A stretch of DNA of 64,000 nt. It comes from Paenibacillus sp. FSL H8-0048 (GTDB lineage Bacteria > Bacillota > Bacilli > Paenibacillales > Paenibacillaceae). How positions within the stretch are numbered: position 1 is the stretch's first letter; every line of letters begins with the position of its first letter. The position numbers and the translations under genes are program-made. The DNA lies in contig NZ_JBBODF010000001.1 of the NCBI RefSeq assembly GCF_038002825.1, positions 1,550,001 through 1,614,000 of the forward strand, given 5' to 3'. This document shows positions 45,081 through 54,096 of this stretch, piece by piece. Under the pieces are notes generated by a model that was not told where the DNA came from, searched no databases, and saw only the letters and a program-made list of their open reading frames with translations.

Positions 45081-45470
45081 GTGATGCGCGACCGTAAAGG
45101 CGGTTTCGGCACCTGCCCGGATGGCACTGCTTATGCTTGTCCTGTAGAATTCACCCTCGATGTCATCGGCGGTAAATGGAAGGGGGTACTCTTGTACCAT
45201 ATGATGGATTCCACAGTCCGGTTCAATGAATTCCGCCGCATCTGCCCCGGCATCACCCAGCGCATGCTGACCCTGCAGCTCCGCGAGCTGGAGGAGGATG
45301 GCGTCGTTCACCGTGAGGTCTATCATCAGGTGCCGCCGAAGGTCGAATACTCCTTGACCGAATTCGGCCGGTCTCTGATTCCGATTATCAAGCTGATGAG
45401 AGATTGGGGTCTGGAGTACCAGGCGAAGCAGCAGATTTCTGAGAGTCCGGCTATAGACACCGGAGTGTAA
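45081..45470 (+). CDS. HxlR-family transcriptional regulator
   Basis: 129 residues, single winged HTH of HxlR type: CPVEFTLDVIGGKWKGVLLY, MLTLQLRELEEDGVVHREVY and PPKVEYSLTEFGRSLIPIIK. The N-terminal Cys pair (FGTCPDGTAYACP) could sense oxidants or electrophiles as in related YodB/HypR. GTG at 45081 has AAGGAG eight bases ahead; ATG is the next codon. Most likely controls the divergent nitroreductase. Confidence 0.88.
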   Translation: MMRDRKGGFGTCPDGTAYACPVEFTLDVIGGKWKGVLLYHMMDSTVRFNEFRRICPGITQRMLTLQLRELEEDGVVHREVYHQVPPKVEYSLTEFGRSLIPIIKLMRDWGLEYQAKQQISESPAIDTGV

Positions 45471-45486
45471 CGGGGCATAGCAGAAT

Positions 45487-45513
45487 AGGGATGCAGCCAC
45501 CCGCTGCATCCCT
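45487..45513. terminator. Stem-loop between HxlR and DUF1232 genes
   Basis: AGGGATGCAG-ccacccg-CTGCATCCCT in the convergent gap. T-run is weak. Confidence 0.5.
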
Positions 45514-45535
45514 TCGCTGTCTATTTCCAAGCCTA

Positions 45536-45910
45536 TTATGAATCCTCGAAAAACTCCTCCGCCTTCTGCTTATGCTCCTCCTTGACCTGTCCGGCAATGG
45601 CCCGGATGCCCGCCGCCATGACGGCAGCATCGTCTGTGAAGCCCAGACCGATCAGCGCATCGGGAATGGCATCGATCGGGGAAATGAAATAAGCCAGTGC
45701 TCCAAAGGCAATCCCTTTCGCCCATAGCGGTGTTTTGGCATCCATAGCACAGTAGTACATGGCGATCGCTTCTCTGGTGAAGGGGATTTTACCGGCGGCT
45801 TTCCTGGTTTTGCTCCAGAAGCTCTTTTTCACAAGCTCCTCATTCTTCTTGTCATACTCAAAGCTCTCCACCAGTACTCCCGCCGGCAGCTTACCTGTCT
45901 GATTGTCCAT
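45536..45910 (-). CDS. DUF1232/YkvA-family protein
   Basis: 124 residues. [20 protein letters not shown] and [20 protein letters not shown] form the DUF1232 core, a short membrane-associated motif. Role unknown in Bacilli. Alone on its strand, tail to tail with the HxlR gene. Confidence 0.8.
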   Translation of the reverse strand: MDNQTGKLPAGVLVESFEYDKKNEELVKKSFWSKTRKAAGKIPFTREAIAMYYCAMDAKTPLWAKGIAFGALAYFISPIDAIPDALIGLGFTDDAAVMAAGIRAIAGQVKEEHKQKAEEFFEDS

Positions 45911-46021
45911 CCGTAGTTCCCTCCCGGTGATTAGACTGCCTATCCATGGCCTCGCACCAACCCTTACTATATCTTCACACCATTCCCTTGCTGCTAATCA
46001 CTGTGGCTTATAACGCTTCAC

Positions 46022-46984
46022 TCAGGAGCCCAGGTGCTCCTGGAAGAACAATGCCGTCTGTCTGCGCTGGAATTCGCTCACCTCATGTCCGGAGAACGGA
46101 TAATCCTTAATCTCCTTAGGCGACTCTATCCGGTTATAGGCGGCATAGATCGTCTCCGGCATACATACTGTATCCTTCCAGCCTACGGACATCTGAACAG
46201 GAACGGTGAAGCGGTGAGCCAGATTAACAATGTCGAAAAAGGCCAGATTCTCAAGCACCCGCTCCAGATGCTCAGGATAGCGCTTCAGGTAATCCGCAAT
46301 CTCTGTGAGTGAGCTGGTGGAGTTCAGCACTCCGAAATCCAGCCGGCACAGATTAGGAATGTCTGCGGCCACCGCCGCTACGCGGCGGCTGAGCGCCCCT
46401 GCCAACAGCGCGATCCCTCCGCCCTGGCTGGCCCCATTAATCGCAATACGGGCCGGGTCTACCCCTGGCAGCTGTGCTGCCGTCTCGATGGCCCGGACTG
46501 TATCTATAGCTAACGCCAGATAATAGGATTGCTCCTTCTCCAGCAGCCCCTGGCTGATCCAGCCTTTGACTACACCATGCTCCTGAGGAAGCAGATTGCC
46601 GGTCTCGCCCAGCTGCCCGCGTACATCTACGGCCAGTACAGTGTAGCCAAGCAGCAAGAAATGTGCATAACGCTCAGGGTATCCCCGGTCTCCGGTGTAA
46701 CCTGGAAAGGTCACAATACACGGCCGGTCTCCCGTGCCCTCTGTATCACCGGCAGGCTGGATATACCAGGCATTGATCGTAGTCTCCCCATAGCTCATAT
46801 AGCTGACCTTACTCACCTTCATGCCCGGATATGGGGTCTCTTCAGGGGTGATCGTCACCTCCAGCGGCTGCTCCTCATCTTCTGCGAGCAGATCATTCCA
46901 GAATTCATCAATCGTCTCCCGGTCCATTGTCGGCTCCGGACGGCAGCTCTCCAGCTCTTGCTTACGCACTTCTATTGCATTCAT
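46022..46984 (-). CDS. Acetylxylan esterase / cephalosporin-C deacetylase (AXE1, CE7)
   Basis: 320 residues, alpha/beta hydrolase with nucleophile in INGASQGGGIALL, oxyanion-strand CIVTFPGYTGDRGYPERYAH and C-terminal GHEVSEFQRRQTALFF (His). CE7 family esterase that removes acetyl groups from xylo-oligosaccharides inside the cell, since no signal peptide is present. ATG 46984 has AGGAGGAATAGAG ahead. It diverges from a sugar-isomerase-like gene. Confidence 0.88.
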   Translation of the reverse strand: MNAIEVRKQELESCRPEPTMDRETIDEFWNDLLAEDEEQPLEVTITPEETPYPGMKVSKVSYMSYGETTINAWYIQPAGDTEGTGDRPCIVTFPGYTGDRGYPERYAHFLLLGYTVLAVDVRGQLGETGNLLPQEHGVVKGWISQGLLEKEQSYYLALAIDTVRAIETAAQLPGVDPARIAINGASQGGGIALLAGALSRRVAAVAADIPNLCRLDFGVLNSTSSLTEIADYLKRYPEHLERVLENLAFFDIVNLAHRFTVPVQMSVGWKDTVCMPETIYAAYNRIESPKEIKDYPFSGHEVSEFQRRQTALFFQEHLGS

Positions 46985-47087
46985 CTCTATTCCTCCTGTG
47001 TTCCATGCACTCTTTAACCCTTGCATGTCTATGTAAGCGTCATTAATATTATAGATATAAATTCATAGAATTCCAAAGGAGTTGTTT

Positions 47088-47921
47088 ATTATTCGTTATG
47101 GAACGTTGGCGCATACTGCCGGCTGCCTGCCGCTTAAGGAATTAACCGCCGCTCTTCAGACCTACAATATTGATTTCGTACAACTTGCTCTGTCCAAAGC
47201 CATACAGGATATCGACCTCTCCCCGGGCAAGCTGAGTCCCGGACTAGCTTCCTATATCGCTGAGCAATTCGACAGGGCCGGTATCCGCATCGGCGTGCTT
47301 GGCTGCTACATCAATCCGATTCATCCCGATCCTGCGGTCCGCCGGGCGGAGATTGACCGCTTCAAGGAGCATCTGCGCTATGCCCGCCTGTTCGGTGCCC
47401 CTATGGTCGCCACGGAGACGGGAGCACTTACGACCTTCCAGGAGCTCGACCCTTACCGCTATGAGGAGCTCGGCTGGGATGCCCTTAAGGCAACGGTCGA
47501 GGAACTGGCAGAGGAGGCGGAGAAATGGGGCGTATTCTTAGGGCTTGAAGGCGTCAGTACCCATACCCTGTCCTCCCCGGCCAAAATGCGGCGCATCCTC
47601 GACGAGGTGCCCTCCAGCTCCATCGGTGTCGTATTCGATCCGTGCAACCTGATCGGTGAAGAGGTTCATCTTCAGGATGAGATCGTCGATCAATCCTTCA
47701 GTCTGTTCGGCGACCGGATTATCCTCGCCCATCTTAAAGGAATCTACGAGGACAGCGGACGCATTCGTCACGGCGCTCCCGGGGCCGGGCTGTTCCACAC
47801 CGCTGAGTTTCTGGACAAGCTTGAGACGCATAAGCCGATGATCGATGTCTCGCTTGAGGATGTCACTGGACTGGAAATCCAAGACTGCGTGAACCTGCTG
47901 CGCAACCTGCGCAATTCGTGA
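47088..47921 (+). CDS. Sugar phosphate isomerase/epimerase (xylose-isomerase-like TIM barrel), apparent ATT start
   Basis: About 277 residues. AP_endonuc_2-type TIM barrel with metal residues in VFLGLEGVSTHT, GVVFDPCNLIG, ILAHLKGIYE, typical of the IolE/IolI-like sugar isomerases or epimerases. The only standard start near, TTG 47082, is directly attached to AAAGGAG; ATT at 47088 or 47091 (IRYGTLAHTAGCL) is 6-9 bases from it and matches the family beginning. Acts probably on a sugar or inositol derivative. Divergent to the acetylxylan esterase. Confidence 0.78.
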   Translation: MIRYGTLAHTAGCLPLKELTAALQTYNIDFVQLALSKAIQDIDLSPGKLSPGLASYIAEQFDRAGIRIGVLGCYINPIHPDPAVRRAEIDRFKEHLRYARLFGAPMVATETGALTTFQELDPYRYEELGWDALKATVEELAEEAEKWGVFLGLEGVSTHTLSSPAKMRRILDEVPSSSIGVVFDPCNLIGEEVHLQDEIVDQSFSLFGDRIILAHLKGIYEDSGRIRHGAPGAGLFHTAEFLDKLETHKPMIDVSLEDVTGLEIQDCVNLLRNLRNS

Positions 47922-47948
47922 TCCTAAGGCCATAACCCCATTTCCTCC

Positions 47949-47973
47949 AAAAGTACCGCTTAGCGGTACTTTT
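47949..47973 (+). terminator. Terminator of the isomerase gene
   Basis: AAAAGTACCGC-tta-GCGGTACTTTT, 28 bases after the stop. Confidence 0.75.
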
Positions 47974-48047
47974 CGCTTTTCACTGAATAAAATAGTATAC
48001 CTATCGCATTGTTGCAGGGCGATTGTGCAGAAAGGAAGGGATCACAG

Positions 48048-49130
48048 ATGCGGTTCACTTTCCCCATACTTACTTTAAGCCATGGCGGGGCGCAACGCAT
48101 GCTCGTGGAGCTTACGAACGGTCTTACGGCCCGGGGCCACCAGGTTGTGATTGTCATGCCGCTGGGAGGGGATGTTTCCTATGACGTCCGTTCCACTCTG
48201 CTGATTACCGACTACACGCTGCTCCGTGAATCCGATTTTCCGGTCAGTGATATCATCGTCTCCAACTTCTACACTACGGTTCCGGCCTCACAGGCAGCCA
48301 GTCTGAACGGCAAAGGCATGCATATCCGCCTCTCCCTGTGCTATGAACCTCTTTTTTTGCCGCAGAGCGAGATATCCTTCCCCTCCTACCACATTACCGA
48401 TAAGCTCATTGTCCTCTCGAGATGGCAGCAGGAGTTAATTAGGCTGAGCCACGGAATCAGCGGAAGCATTGTGCCGGTAGGGATCAGCGTTTCATTCCGA
48501 AACATGAATATCCGCAAGGAGCTTCAGGAGCCGCTGAACATAACAGCGATCCTGCGCAAGGTGGAGCACGGCTTCTCCTGGCACCGCGAGCAGGATTATC
48601 TGGTGAATCAGCTGGATATCGTGAAGCAGCACTTCCCGTGGGTCAATATCAATTTCATCAGTCCGCCGGATGAATGCTTCAGTTCCGAATCCCTGAGAAG
48701 AATGATGGACAGCGGCAAATACCGCTTCTTCACGCCGCTCAATGACGAGGAGCTATGCTATCACTATAACGGGGCTGATATTTTTGTCAGCTCTAGTATT
48801 TTCGATACCGGTTCGTTGCCAGGACTTGAAGCGATGCGATGCGGGGCGGCGTTAGTCTCGGTCTATTCGGGAGGAAATCTGGAGTATGCCCGCCATGAGG
48901 AGAACTGCCTGTTGTCCTACCGGTATGAGAACCGGCTTGCGGCGGATGTGATGCGGCTTATTCAAGATTCTGTGCTCCGCAATCGGCTCGCCGCGCGCGG
49001 TGAGACCGATTCAAAATCATGGACCTGGGAGAACAGTGTTAAAATCCTGGAGCGGACGGCTGCCGCCTTTTTAAGCGGGAACGGTGCGGGGAAAGCGCGT
49101 ATTGGACGCCCTTTTGCAGAGAACGGATAG
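48048..49130 (+). CDS. Family 4 glycosyltransferase-like protein
   Basis: 360 residues in a GT-B fold: N-terminal FPILTLSHGGAQRMLVELTN and C-terminal LPGLEAMRCGAALVSVYSGG with E(x7)E-type donor site. Transfers a sugar from a nucleotide sugar, as in surface polysaccharide or teichoic acid-type synthesis; target unknown. ATG 48048 has AAAGGAAGGGATCACAG ahead; the ORF is open upstream to 48009. Single gene with a terminator. Confidence 0.83.
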   Translation: MRFTFPILTLSHGGAQRMLVELTNGLTARGHQVVIVMPLGGDVSYDVRSTLLITDYTLLRESDFPVSDIIVSNFYTTVPASQAASLNGKGMHIRLSLCYEPLFLPQSEISFPSYHITDKLIVLSRWQQELIRLSHGISGSIVPVGISVSFRNMNIRKELQEPLNITAILRKVEHGFSWHREQDYLVNQLDIVKQHFPWVNINFISPPDECFSSESLRRMMDSGKYRFFTPLNDEELCYHYNGADIFVSSSIFDTGSLPGLEAMRCGAALVSVYSGGNLEYARHEENCLLSYRYENRLAADVMRLIQDSVLRNRLAARGETDSKSWTWENSVKILERTAAAFLSGNGAGKARIGRPFAENG

Positions 49131-49179
49131 GCAGTCCGAAGAACGAAGATGATAGACCAAGTAGAATAGCAAGGGAAAA

Positions 49180-49218
49180 CAGGCCCGGCTTGGAGGAACC
49201 AGCCGGACCTTTTTTTAC
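49180..49218 (+). terminator. Terminator of the glycosyltransferase gene
   Basis: AGGCCCGGCT..AGCCGGACCT stem then eight Ts. Confidence 0.8.
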
Positions 49219-49242
49219 AAAAAGATACCACTCCCTCCCCGC

Positions 49243-50475
49243 TCAATTGCCGAAAATAACATCCTGCTTGTTCAGCCGAGTATCATTCCATACCGCTGCC
49301 AGCGTATCCGGAAAAATAGTAGCCGCCGTAATATAGTCCCCAATCAGCGCAGTCGGAATCGGAGAATTGCCGTTCGGATTCGTGGATACATCGGAGACTC
49401 TCCGGTTCGTGAAGGACAAGCCGCTGTTGATAGACTCCGCTACAAACACATCCAGCAGGAAGCCGTCCAGCCGGTTCGTATAGTAGATTACACGCACCGT
49501 CCCCGTGGAAGGCGATACCGTGATTGAAGGCGAGAAATTCTGCGATCCGGACGGAGCCCCTGTAATGCTTACCGGCTGGGACCACAGCAAGCCGTCCGGG
49601 GAACGCGAGAAGAAGATATCGGCATAACCCAGCCGGAAATCGTTCCACACCGCATAGACAAAACCCGCAAGGGGGCCGTTCGAGATGTCTGCTCCAAGCG
49701 CTAGATTCGTCTGTACGCGGAAGTTGTAATTCGGAACAGGCAGCGGGCTGGGCACGGGAACAGTACTGGCCAGAAAAGTAGCTCCTCGGGTGACCGGGGG
49801 ACTGAAGCTGACTCCCCCGTCCTGGGAGACACGGATGTAAGCATACTTAGGGCCAGGGCCAAGCTGGATATAGCCCACATAGACCTCGCCCGCCAGTCCG
49901 ACAATGAGTGCCGCCCGCTCCAGATCTCCCCGGGGATCAGAGATACGCTGCGGCGGCTCCCAGCTAAGCCCCTGATCCACAGAACGCTGGAAAAAGATCG
50001 CGGCATTCGTTCCCAAATAGAACAGCGGGGTATAGCCAACGTATGCATTGCCCCGGTACGGGCTGGACGGTGAACGGTCTACAGCAAGGAAGGGTTCGTC
50101 ATTATGGACGTATAGGCCGTAGCCACGCTGAACGATAACAGGAGGATTGAACGTCAATCCGTTGTCAAAGGTGGTGTACGTTGCAATTGTCCCGTCTTCA
50201 AATTCATTGAAAAAGTGGACAGCAACGATAAAGGTATTGGGAAAGGTATAGTCAATGGTCGGCGCTTCCGCGCTCATAAAGCCCGGTGCCTGCGGCAGAA
50301 TCGTGGAAGACCACGTGGCCCCGCCGTCCACTGACCGGTAGAAGCCGGTGAGAGCCGTTCCGGTACTAGAATCTACCGCTACCGCACACAGAATATTGGG
50401 GTCCAGTTCATTGACCGCAATCGATGGCTCAATATGATTCCCCGGCAATCCTGCTGTAACGTTGACGTTCGCCAA
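49243..50475 (-). CDS. Sialidase-like BNR/Asp-box beta-propeller protein
   Basis: 410 residues with repeated Asp-box type blades: YRSVDGGATWSSTILP, SVDQGLSWEPPQRIS, SQDGGVSFSPPVTR and SPDGLLWSQPVSIT, as in sialidases and photosystem-assembly-type propellers. It lacks a signal peptide and the catalytic set of true sialidases cannot be confirmed. TTG start after GGGGTG. Follows three small beta-rich proteins on the same strand; the cluster resembles components of spore-surface or particle structures. Enzyme activity uncertain. Confidence 0.75.
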   Translation of the reverse strand: MANVNVTAGLPGNHIEPSIAVNELDPNILCAVAVDSSTGTALTGFYRSVDGGATWSSTILPQAPGFMSAEAPTIDYTFPNTFIVAVHFFNEFEDGTIATYTTFDNGLTFNPPVIVQRGYGLYVHNDEPFLAVDRSPSSPYRGNAYVGYTPLFYLGTNAAIFFQRSVDQGLSWEPPQRISDPRGDLERAALIVGLAGEVYVGYIQLGPGPKYAYIRVSQDGGVSFSPPVTRGATFLASTVPVPSPLPVPNYNFRVQTNLALGADISNGPLAGFVYAVWNDFRLGYADIFFSRSPDGLLWSQPVSITGAPSGSQNFSPSITVSPSTGTVRVIYYTNRLDGFLLDVFVAESINSGLSFTNRRVSDVSTNPNGNSPIPTALIGDYITAATIFPDTLAAVWNDTRLNKQDVIFGN

Positions 50476-50491
50476 CAGACATCACCCCGTT

Positions 50492-50863
50492 TCAAGTGTT
50501 AATGATCGTCAAGCGGTCAATGTATGTAAGTTCTGGTTGAACAATCCGCCCGATACTGTTGCCTGCGGCGTCTAGCAGAAATACATTTACAATCGTGTTC
50601 ACCGCACTGTAATAGTTAATCTGCACTTCATAGTAGTTCGCAGCGTTTACCGAATACGTCTGGACCACCAGCTGCTGGGGGTTCACTTGAAACAAAGCTT
50701 CGCCTACGGCTACCCGTGTGAAATTGCTGCCGAGGAAATGAAAAATCTGCAAATTGATATTAATCGCTACGACAATAGAATCATTCAGGCAGGAAATCTG
50801 AATCCGGTCGATATGTGACGTTCCGGCAGGCGGATTATAGACCGCTCCTGTGGTATAGGGCAT
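50492..50863 (-). CDS. Small beta-rich protein of the 49-52 kb cluster
   Basis: 123 residues, no signal peptide, dominated by alternating hydrophobic and Asn/Thr/Val residues (IVVAININLQIFHFLGSNFT, NAANYYEVQINYYSAVNTIV) as in beta-sandwich or jelly-roll proteins. GGAG precedes ATG by ten bases. Lies 16 bases upstream of the Asp-box gene, so co-transcribed. No family recognised; spore-surface protein is a guess. Confidence 0.6.
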   Translation of the reverse strand: MPYTTGAVYNPPAGTSHIDRIQISCLNDSIVVAININLQIFHFLGSNFTRVAVGEALFQVNPQQLVVQTYSVNAANYYEVQINYYSAVNTIVNVFLLDAAGNSIGRIVQPELTYIDRLTIINT

Positions 50864-51002
50864 ACATTCCGTGCTCCTTCCATTTTCCTACTTAACCGGT
50901 GTCTTCTCCCCCTTCCAAGCCGCAGACTCACTCCAATTCCATGTATATGTATCGCTATATTTGTCCAATGAGAGAATAATAATTCTATAGGTTTGCAGCC
51001 AA

Positions 51003-51031
51003 AAGACCGGGGAGTGTTACTCCCCGGCGTC
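51003..51031 (-). terminator. Terminator of the paralogous small-protein genes
   Basis: CCGGGGAGT-aac-ACTCCCCGG followed by TCTTTT on the minus strand, directly after the stop of the second paralogue. Confidence 0.75.
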
Positions 51032-51034
51032 AGA

Positions 51035-51436
51035 TTAGGATACGGATATGCCCGAGAATACCAGCGGGCCGATGATCACCGGCGGATTCCCGGTACCGAT
51101 GGCGGACACAACGAGGGCATAGCCGTAATAACCGGCAGGAATGCCGCTGTCTGTAAAGAATAAATGAACGGCTTCATAGCTATCCACGGTCCATGGACTG
51201 GATCTTGCCGTGAAGATCTGCACCGCATTCCGTACAATGGTAAAAATCAGATTGGAGGCGCTTGGCGTGTTGTTCTGGAGGCCGATTGTCGCCTCAAGCA
51301 GAACCAGACCGTTCGTCCCTACAGACACCCCGAACTGTCCCAGAATCGTGCTGTTAGGTACCCTTCTTACAGGGAGTGAAGCAGATTGGCTGAAGCTGGA
51401 CGGGACACTTTTACCGAAATCAATGATAGCCGCCAT
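51035..51436 (-). CDS. Small beta-rich protein, paralogue 2
   Basis: 133 residues, similar over full length to the preceding gene product: both open with AAIIDFGKS/QIIDFSKS, have SFSQSxxxPV and a C-terminal IxGPLVFSGISVS block. No signal peptide; beta-sandwich pattern. Starts three bases after the first paralogue ends, so translational coupling is likely. Tandem duplication of a structural protein; function unknown. Confidence 0.65.
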   Translation of the reverse strand: MAAIIDFGKSVPSSFSQSASLPVRRVPNSTILGQFGVSVGTNGLVLLEATIGLQNNTPSASNLIFTIVRNAVQIFTARSSPWTVDSYEAVHLFFTDSGIPAGYYGYALVVSAIGTGNPPVIIGPLVFSGISVS

Positions 51437-51439
51437 CGC

Positions 51440-51844
51440 TTACACCAGAGAGAGGCCCGAGAAATCAACAGGACCGATCAGATTAGCAGAATTCAGTGTA
51501 GAGGAATTCACTTGTGAAATCGTCAACGTATAAGCGAAATATCCTGACGGAAAGTTAAGATCCACATAAGAGAGACTGAGCGGAGCATATTGGCTCCCGC
51601 CGGGTGCCGTTGTCAGCAGGGTAAACACGGGTGTTCCTGAACGCAGGATGGTAAGCAGCAGATTGGGATTGCCCAGCGTAGTCTGAACACCAACCGTGGC
51701 ATTTAGCAGGACACTCCCGCCCTGTAAGGTGGCAAGCCCGAATTCGGTCAGCGCATAGCTGGAGGGGGACAGAGGAACAGGGATAGTGATTGATTGGCTG
51801 AAGCTGGTAATTGCACTTTTGCTGAAATCAATGATTTGCGTCAT
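51440..51844 (-). CDS. Small beta-rich protein, paralogue 1
   Basis: 134 residues; AGGAGG eight bases before ATG 51844 decides the start (TTG 51847 is one codon earlier). Pattern QIIDFSKSAITSFSQSITIP..LTEFGLATLQGGSVLLNATV..LIGPVDFSGLSLV recurs in the next gene. A CATAGAATA box 36 bases upstream looks like a sigma-K -10. May be a spore-surface component. Confidence 0.65.
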   Translation of the reverse strand: MTQIIDFSKSAITSFSQSITIPVPLSPSSYALTEFGLATLQGGSVLLNATVGVQTTLGNPNLLLTILRSGTPVFTLLTTAPGGSQYAPLSLSYVDLNFPSGYFAYTLTISQVNSSTLNSANLIGPVDFSGLSLV

Positions 51845-51879
51845 CAATATGGCCTCCTGGTAACAAATTCCTTCTCCAT

Positions 51880-51888
51880 TATTCTATG
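51880..51888 (-). promoter_or_regulatory. Sigma-K-like -10 box
   Basis: CATAGAATA fits CATAnnnTA, 36 bases before ATG 51844; the AC at -35 is not clear. Confidence 0.35.
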
Positions 51889-52000
51889 GGGAATTCAGGC
51901 TGCTGACTGGACTAAGAAACCATGACATCTATACATAGGCACGGCTGCATGTATGGTTTACACTGATTGTATATACACTAGGGTTATCGGAGGCGGGAGC

Positions 52001-52765
52001 ATGAACAAGGATGAGGAACTGCAAGAGTCCATCGGGTCTCAGTTCAAATATATGGTCAGCGGGGATTCTATCTCCAAGGGCGTTGTGTATGACGAGACAA
52101 GAAGCAAGTATGTCATTCTGGAGGATAATTATGTATCTATGCTTCAGGGCAAGCTCAAGGGAGCGATGCGCAATACGGCCAGATTCGGCAATACGCTGAT
52201 GAAGGGCTTCGGCAATCTGAAGCGGGATGTATTGAAGGAGAAGCCGGATGTGGTGCTGATTGAATACGGCGGCAATGACTGTGACTACCATTGGGGAGAG
52301 ATTGCGAGCAACCCTGAGGCAGAGCATAGTCCCAAGACGGATTTTCCGGCCTTCGAGCGGATGCTGACGGATATGATTCATTTCCTGAAGAACCAGGGGA
52401 TCACACCAATCCTGATGAGTCTGCCTCCGCTGAATGCGGACAACTACTTCAAGTGGGTCAGCGGCAACAATCCCGTTTCCGAAGTGAACATTATGAAATT
52501 CCTCGGCAGCGTCACCAAGATCTACTGGTGGCAGGAGCGTTACAACTCCGCTATCCTCAAGGTCGCCGAGAGTACCAGGACCAAGATTATCGATGTCCGG
52601 GGCGCCTTCCTGCAGCAGCCGGATTACACCAAGTTCATCTGCCGGGATGGCATCCACCCTAACCGGGACGGCCACCGGATTATCTACGACAAGGTGCTGG
52701 AATTCATCCGTACGAGCGAACCTCAGCTGCTGCTGGAGCCTGCGGCAATGCCTGGACATCCTTAG
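52001..52765 (+). CDS. SGNH/GDSL hydrolase
   Basis: 254 residues, cytoplasmic. Motif blocks: VSGDSISKGV (nucleophile Ser), IEYGGNDCDYHW (Gly-Asn-Asp of block III) and CRDGIHPNRDGHR (Asp-His of block V). Removes acyl or acetyl groups from an unknown substrate, possibly a polysaccharide. GGAGG seven bases before ATG 52001; the extension to 51953 is unsupported. Ends at a strong terminator. Confidence 0.85.
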   Translation: MNKDEELQESIGSQFKYMVSGDSISKGVVYDETRSKYVILEDNYVSMLQGKLKGAMRNTARFGNTLMKGFGNLKRDVLKEKPDVVLIEYGGNDCDYHWGEIASNPEAEHSPKTDFPAFERMLTDMIHFLKNQGITPILMSLPPLNADNYFKWVSGNNPVSEVNIMKFLGSVTKIYWWQERYNSAILKVAESTRTKIIDVRGAFLQQPDYTKFICRDGIHPNRDGHRIIYDKVLEFIRTSEPQLLLEPAAMPGHP

Positions 52766-52770
52766 ACAAT

Positions 52771-52811
52771 CAATAAGCGCTCCCCCAGCCTCGGCGGGGG
52801 AGCGCTTATTG
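52771..52811. terminator. Bidirectional terminator
   Basis: CAATAAGCGCTCCCCC with complement GGGGGAGCGCTTATTG, between convergent SGNH and glycosyltransferase genes. Confidence 0.85.
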
Positions 52812-52813
52812 GT

Positions 52814-53911
52814 TCAGAGCTGCTGCAAGGAGACATATTTGTCGCCCAGAAGCTTCTGGAAGTAATTCCGGTTATACAGCATGCTGGGATGGCCGGGGGA
52901 ATGAAGCAGCGCAGTCTCATTATACCGGTTAGCCCGTTCATGCTGGCCCAGCCGGTCGTAGCAGAGCGCAAGCTGCAGATTCGGAATCCAGGTGGAGAAG
53001 GCTTCATTCTTCATCGCCATGGATTCCGCCTGCCTTGGCAGCTGAAGCGCAAGCTCAAACCAGTAGATGGCCGGGTGAAGCTGGCCCTTCTCCAGATGCC
53101 AGGTCCCCAGCCGGCAGCAGCCCTCGGCACGCGGAGCATCATATTGCAGCGCACGGGTGACTGCAGTGAAGGCCGCTTCCTTGTCCCCCAGCGCTTCCAG
53201 GCATTCAGCCAGCCGCAGGCAGGCCTGAATATTGTCTTCAATCCAGCCCTGCCCGCCGCTGAGGAACTGCTCATAATACCGGCAGGCCTCCCTGTGAATT
53301 CCATGGTCCCGCAGCTCATTGGCGAAATAATATTGATCGCGTGCAGAGAAGCTCTCCCCTTCCGCTTCCCTTTTGCGGTAGATCCGCAGATTACGGTCTG
53401 TGTACGCTTTATCCTTCTCATGGGTAACACAGACGGCACTTGCCAGCGAAGGGCCGTAGACCTCCAGATATTCATGCACCGGACCGATCCAGCGGAACCC
53501 GCACGCCCGGCGGACCAGCCGGTTGCGCCGCAAGGAGGTCGTCACCCTCCCCTCCCCGTCAAAAGCGAGATTATACTGCATATTCACACTGTCCACTTGT
53601 TCCGGCATCGAAGACTTCAGCTCCCTAAACAGCGCCTGATCCTCTTCTCTCAGATAGTCGTCCGCATCCAGCCAGAAGATATAATCCCGGGTCGCCTTGC
53701 TGAAGGCGTAATTACGGGCAGCGGAGAAATCATGAGTCCAGGTAAAATCATAAACTGCGGCTCCGAAGGCACCGGCAATCTCCTTGGTGCGGTCTACCGA
53801 TCCCGTATCGACAAGAACGATCTCATCGACCAGCCCTTCCACAGATGCCAGGCAGCGGGGCAGGCTCTTCTCCTCATTGCGGACAATCATGCATAAACTG
53901 ATCTCAATCAT
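52814..53911 (-). CDS. Family 2 glycosyltransferase with TPR C-terminus
   Basis: 365 residues. GT2 domain at 1-220: ISLCMIVRNEEKSLPRCLAS, LVDTGSVDRTKEIA and the metal-binding DxD in FWLDADDYL. Remaining part has TPR-like helices (EACRYYEQFLSGGQGW, CLRLAECLEALGDKEAAF, LQLALCYDRLGQHERA). This GT2-TPR fusion (SunS-like group) is widespread in Bacilli and sometimes modifies peptides or flagellin. AGGAGG before ATG. Target unknown. Confidence 0.85.
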   Translation of the reverse strand: MIEISLCMIVRNEEKSLPRCLASVEGLVDEIVLVDTGSVDRTKEIAGAFGAAVYDFTWTHDFSAARNYAFSKATRDYIFWLDADDYLREEDQALFRELKSSMPEQVDSVNMQYNLAFDGEGRVTTSLRRNRLVRRACGFRWIGPVHEYLEVYGPSLASAVCVTHEKDKAYTDRNLRIYRKREAEGESFSARDQYYFANELRDHGIHREACRYYEQFLSGGQGWIEDNIQACLRLAECLEALGDKEAAFTAVTRALQYDAPRAEGCCRLGTWHLEKGQLHPAIYWFELALQLPRQAESMAMKNEAFSTWIPNLQLALCYDRLGQHERANRYNETALLHSPGHPSMLYNRNYFQKLLGDKYVSLQQL

Positions 53912-54096
53912 GGCAGCCTCCTGAATAAAGAATCCACTAGACTACCATGATATGCAGTGCAGCAACCGGCAAACCCTTGCTCTCACCCAAGGGCTGCGGT
54001 GCGTTTTTGGAGCTTATACTTTTTTTGCGGACTAAGCCGATGATTTTTGTTATAATAAGCAGCATACTATCCATATACAAGAAGGGGACGTTACCT

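Noticed and set aside
51929..52759. 276-codon minus-strand ORF
   Set aside because: Antisense to the SGNH hydrolase, whose motifs and ribosome site are clear; sequence is low-information.
52889..53896. 335-codon plus-strand ORF
   Set aside because: Antisense to the TPR glycosyltransferase gene; no domain or start signals.
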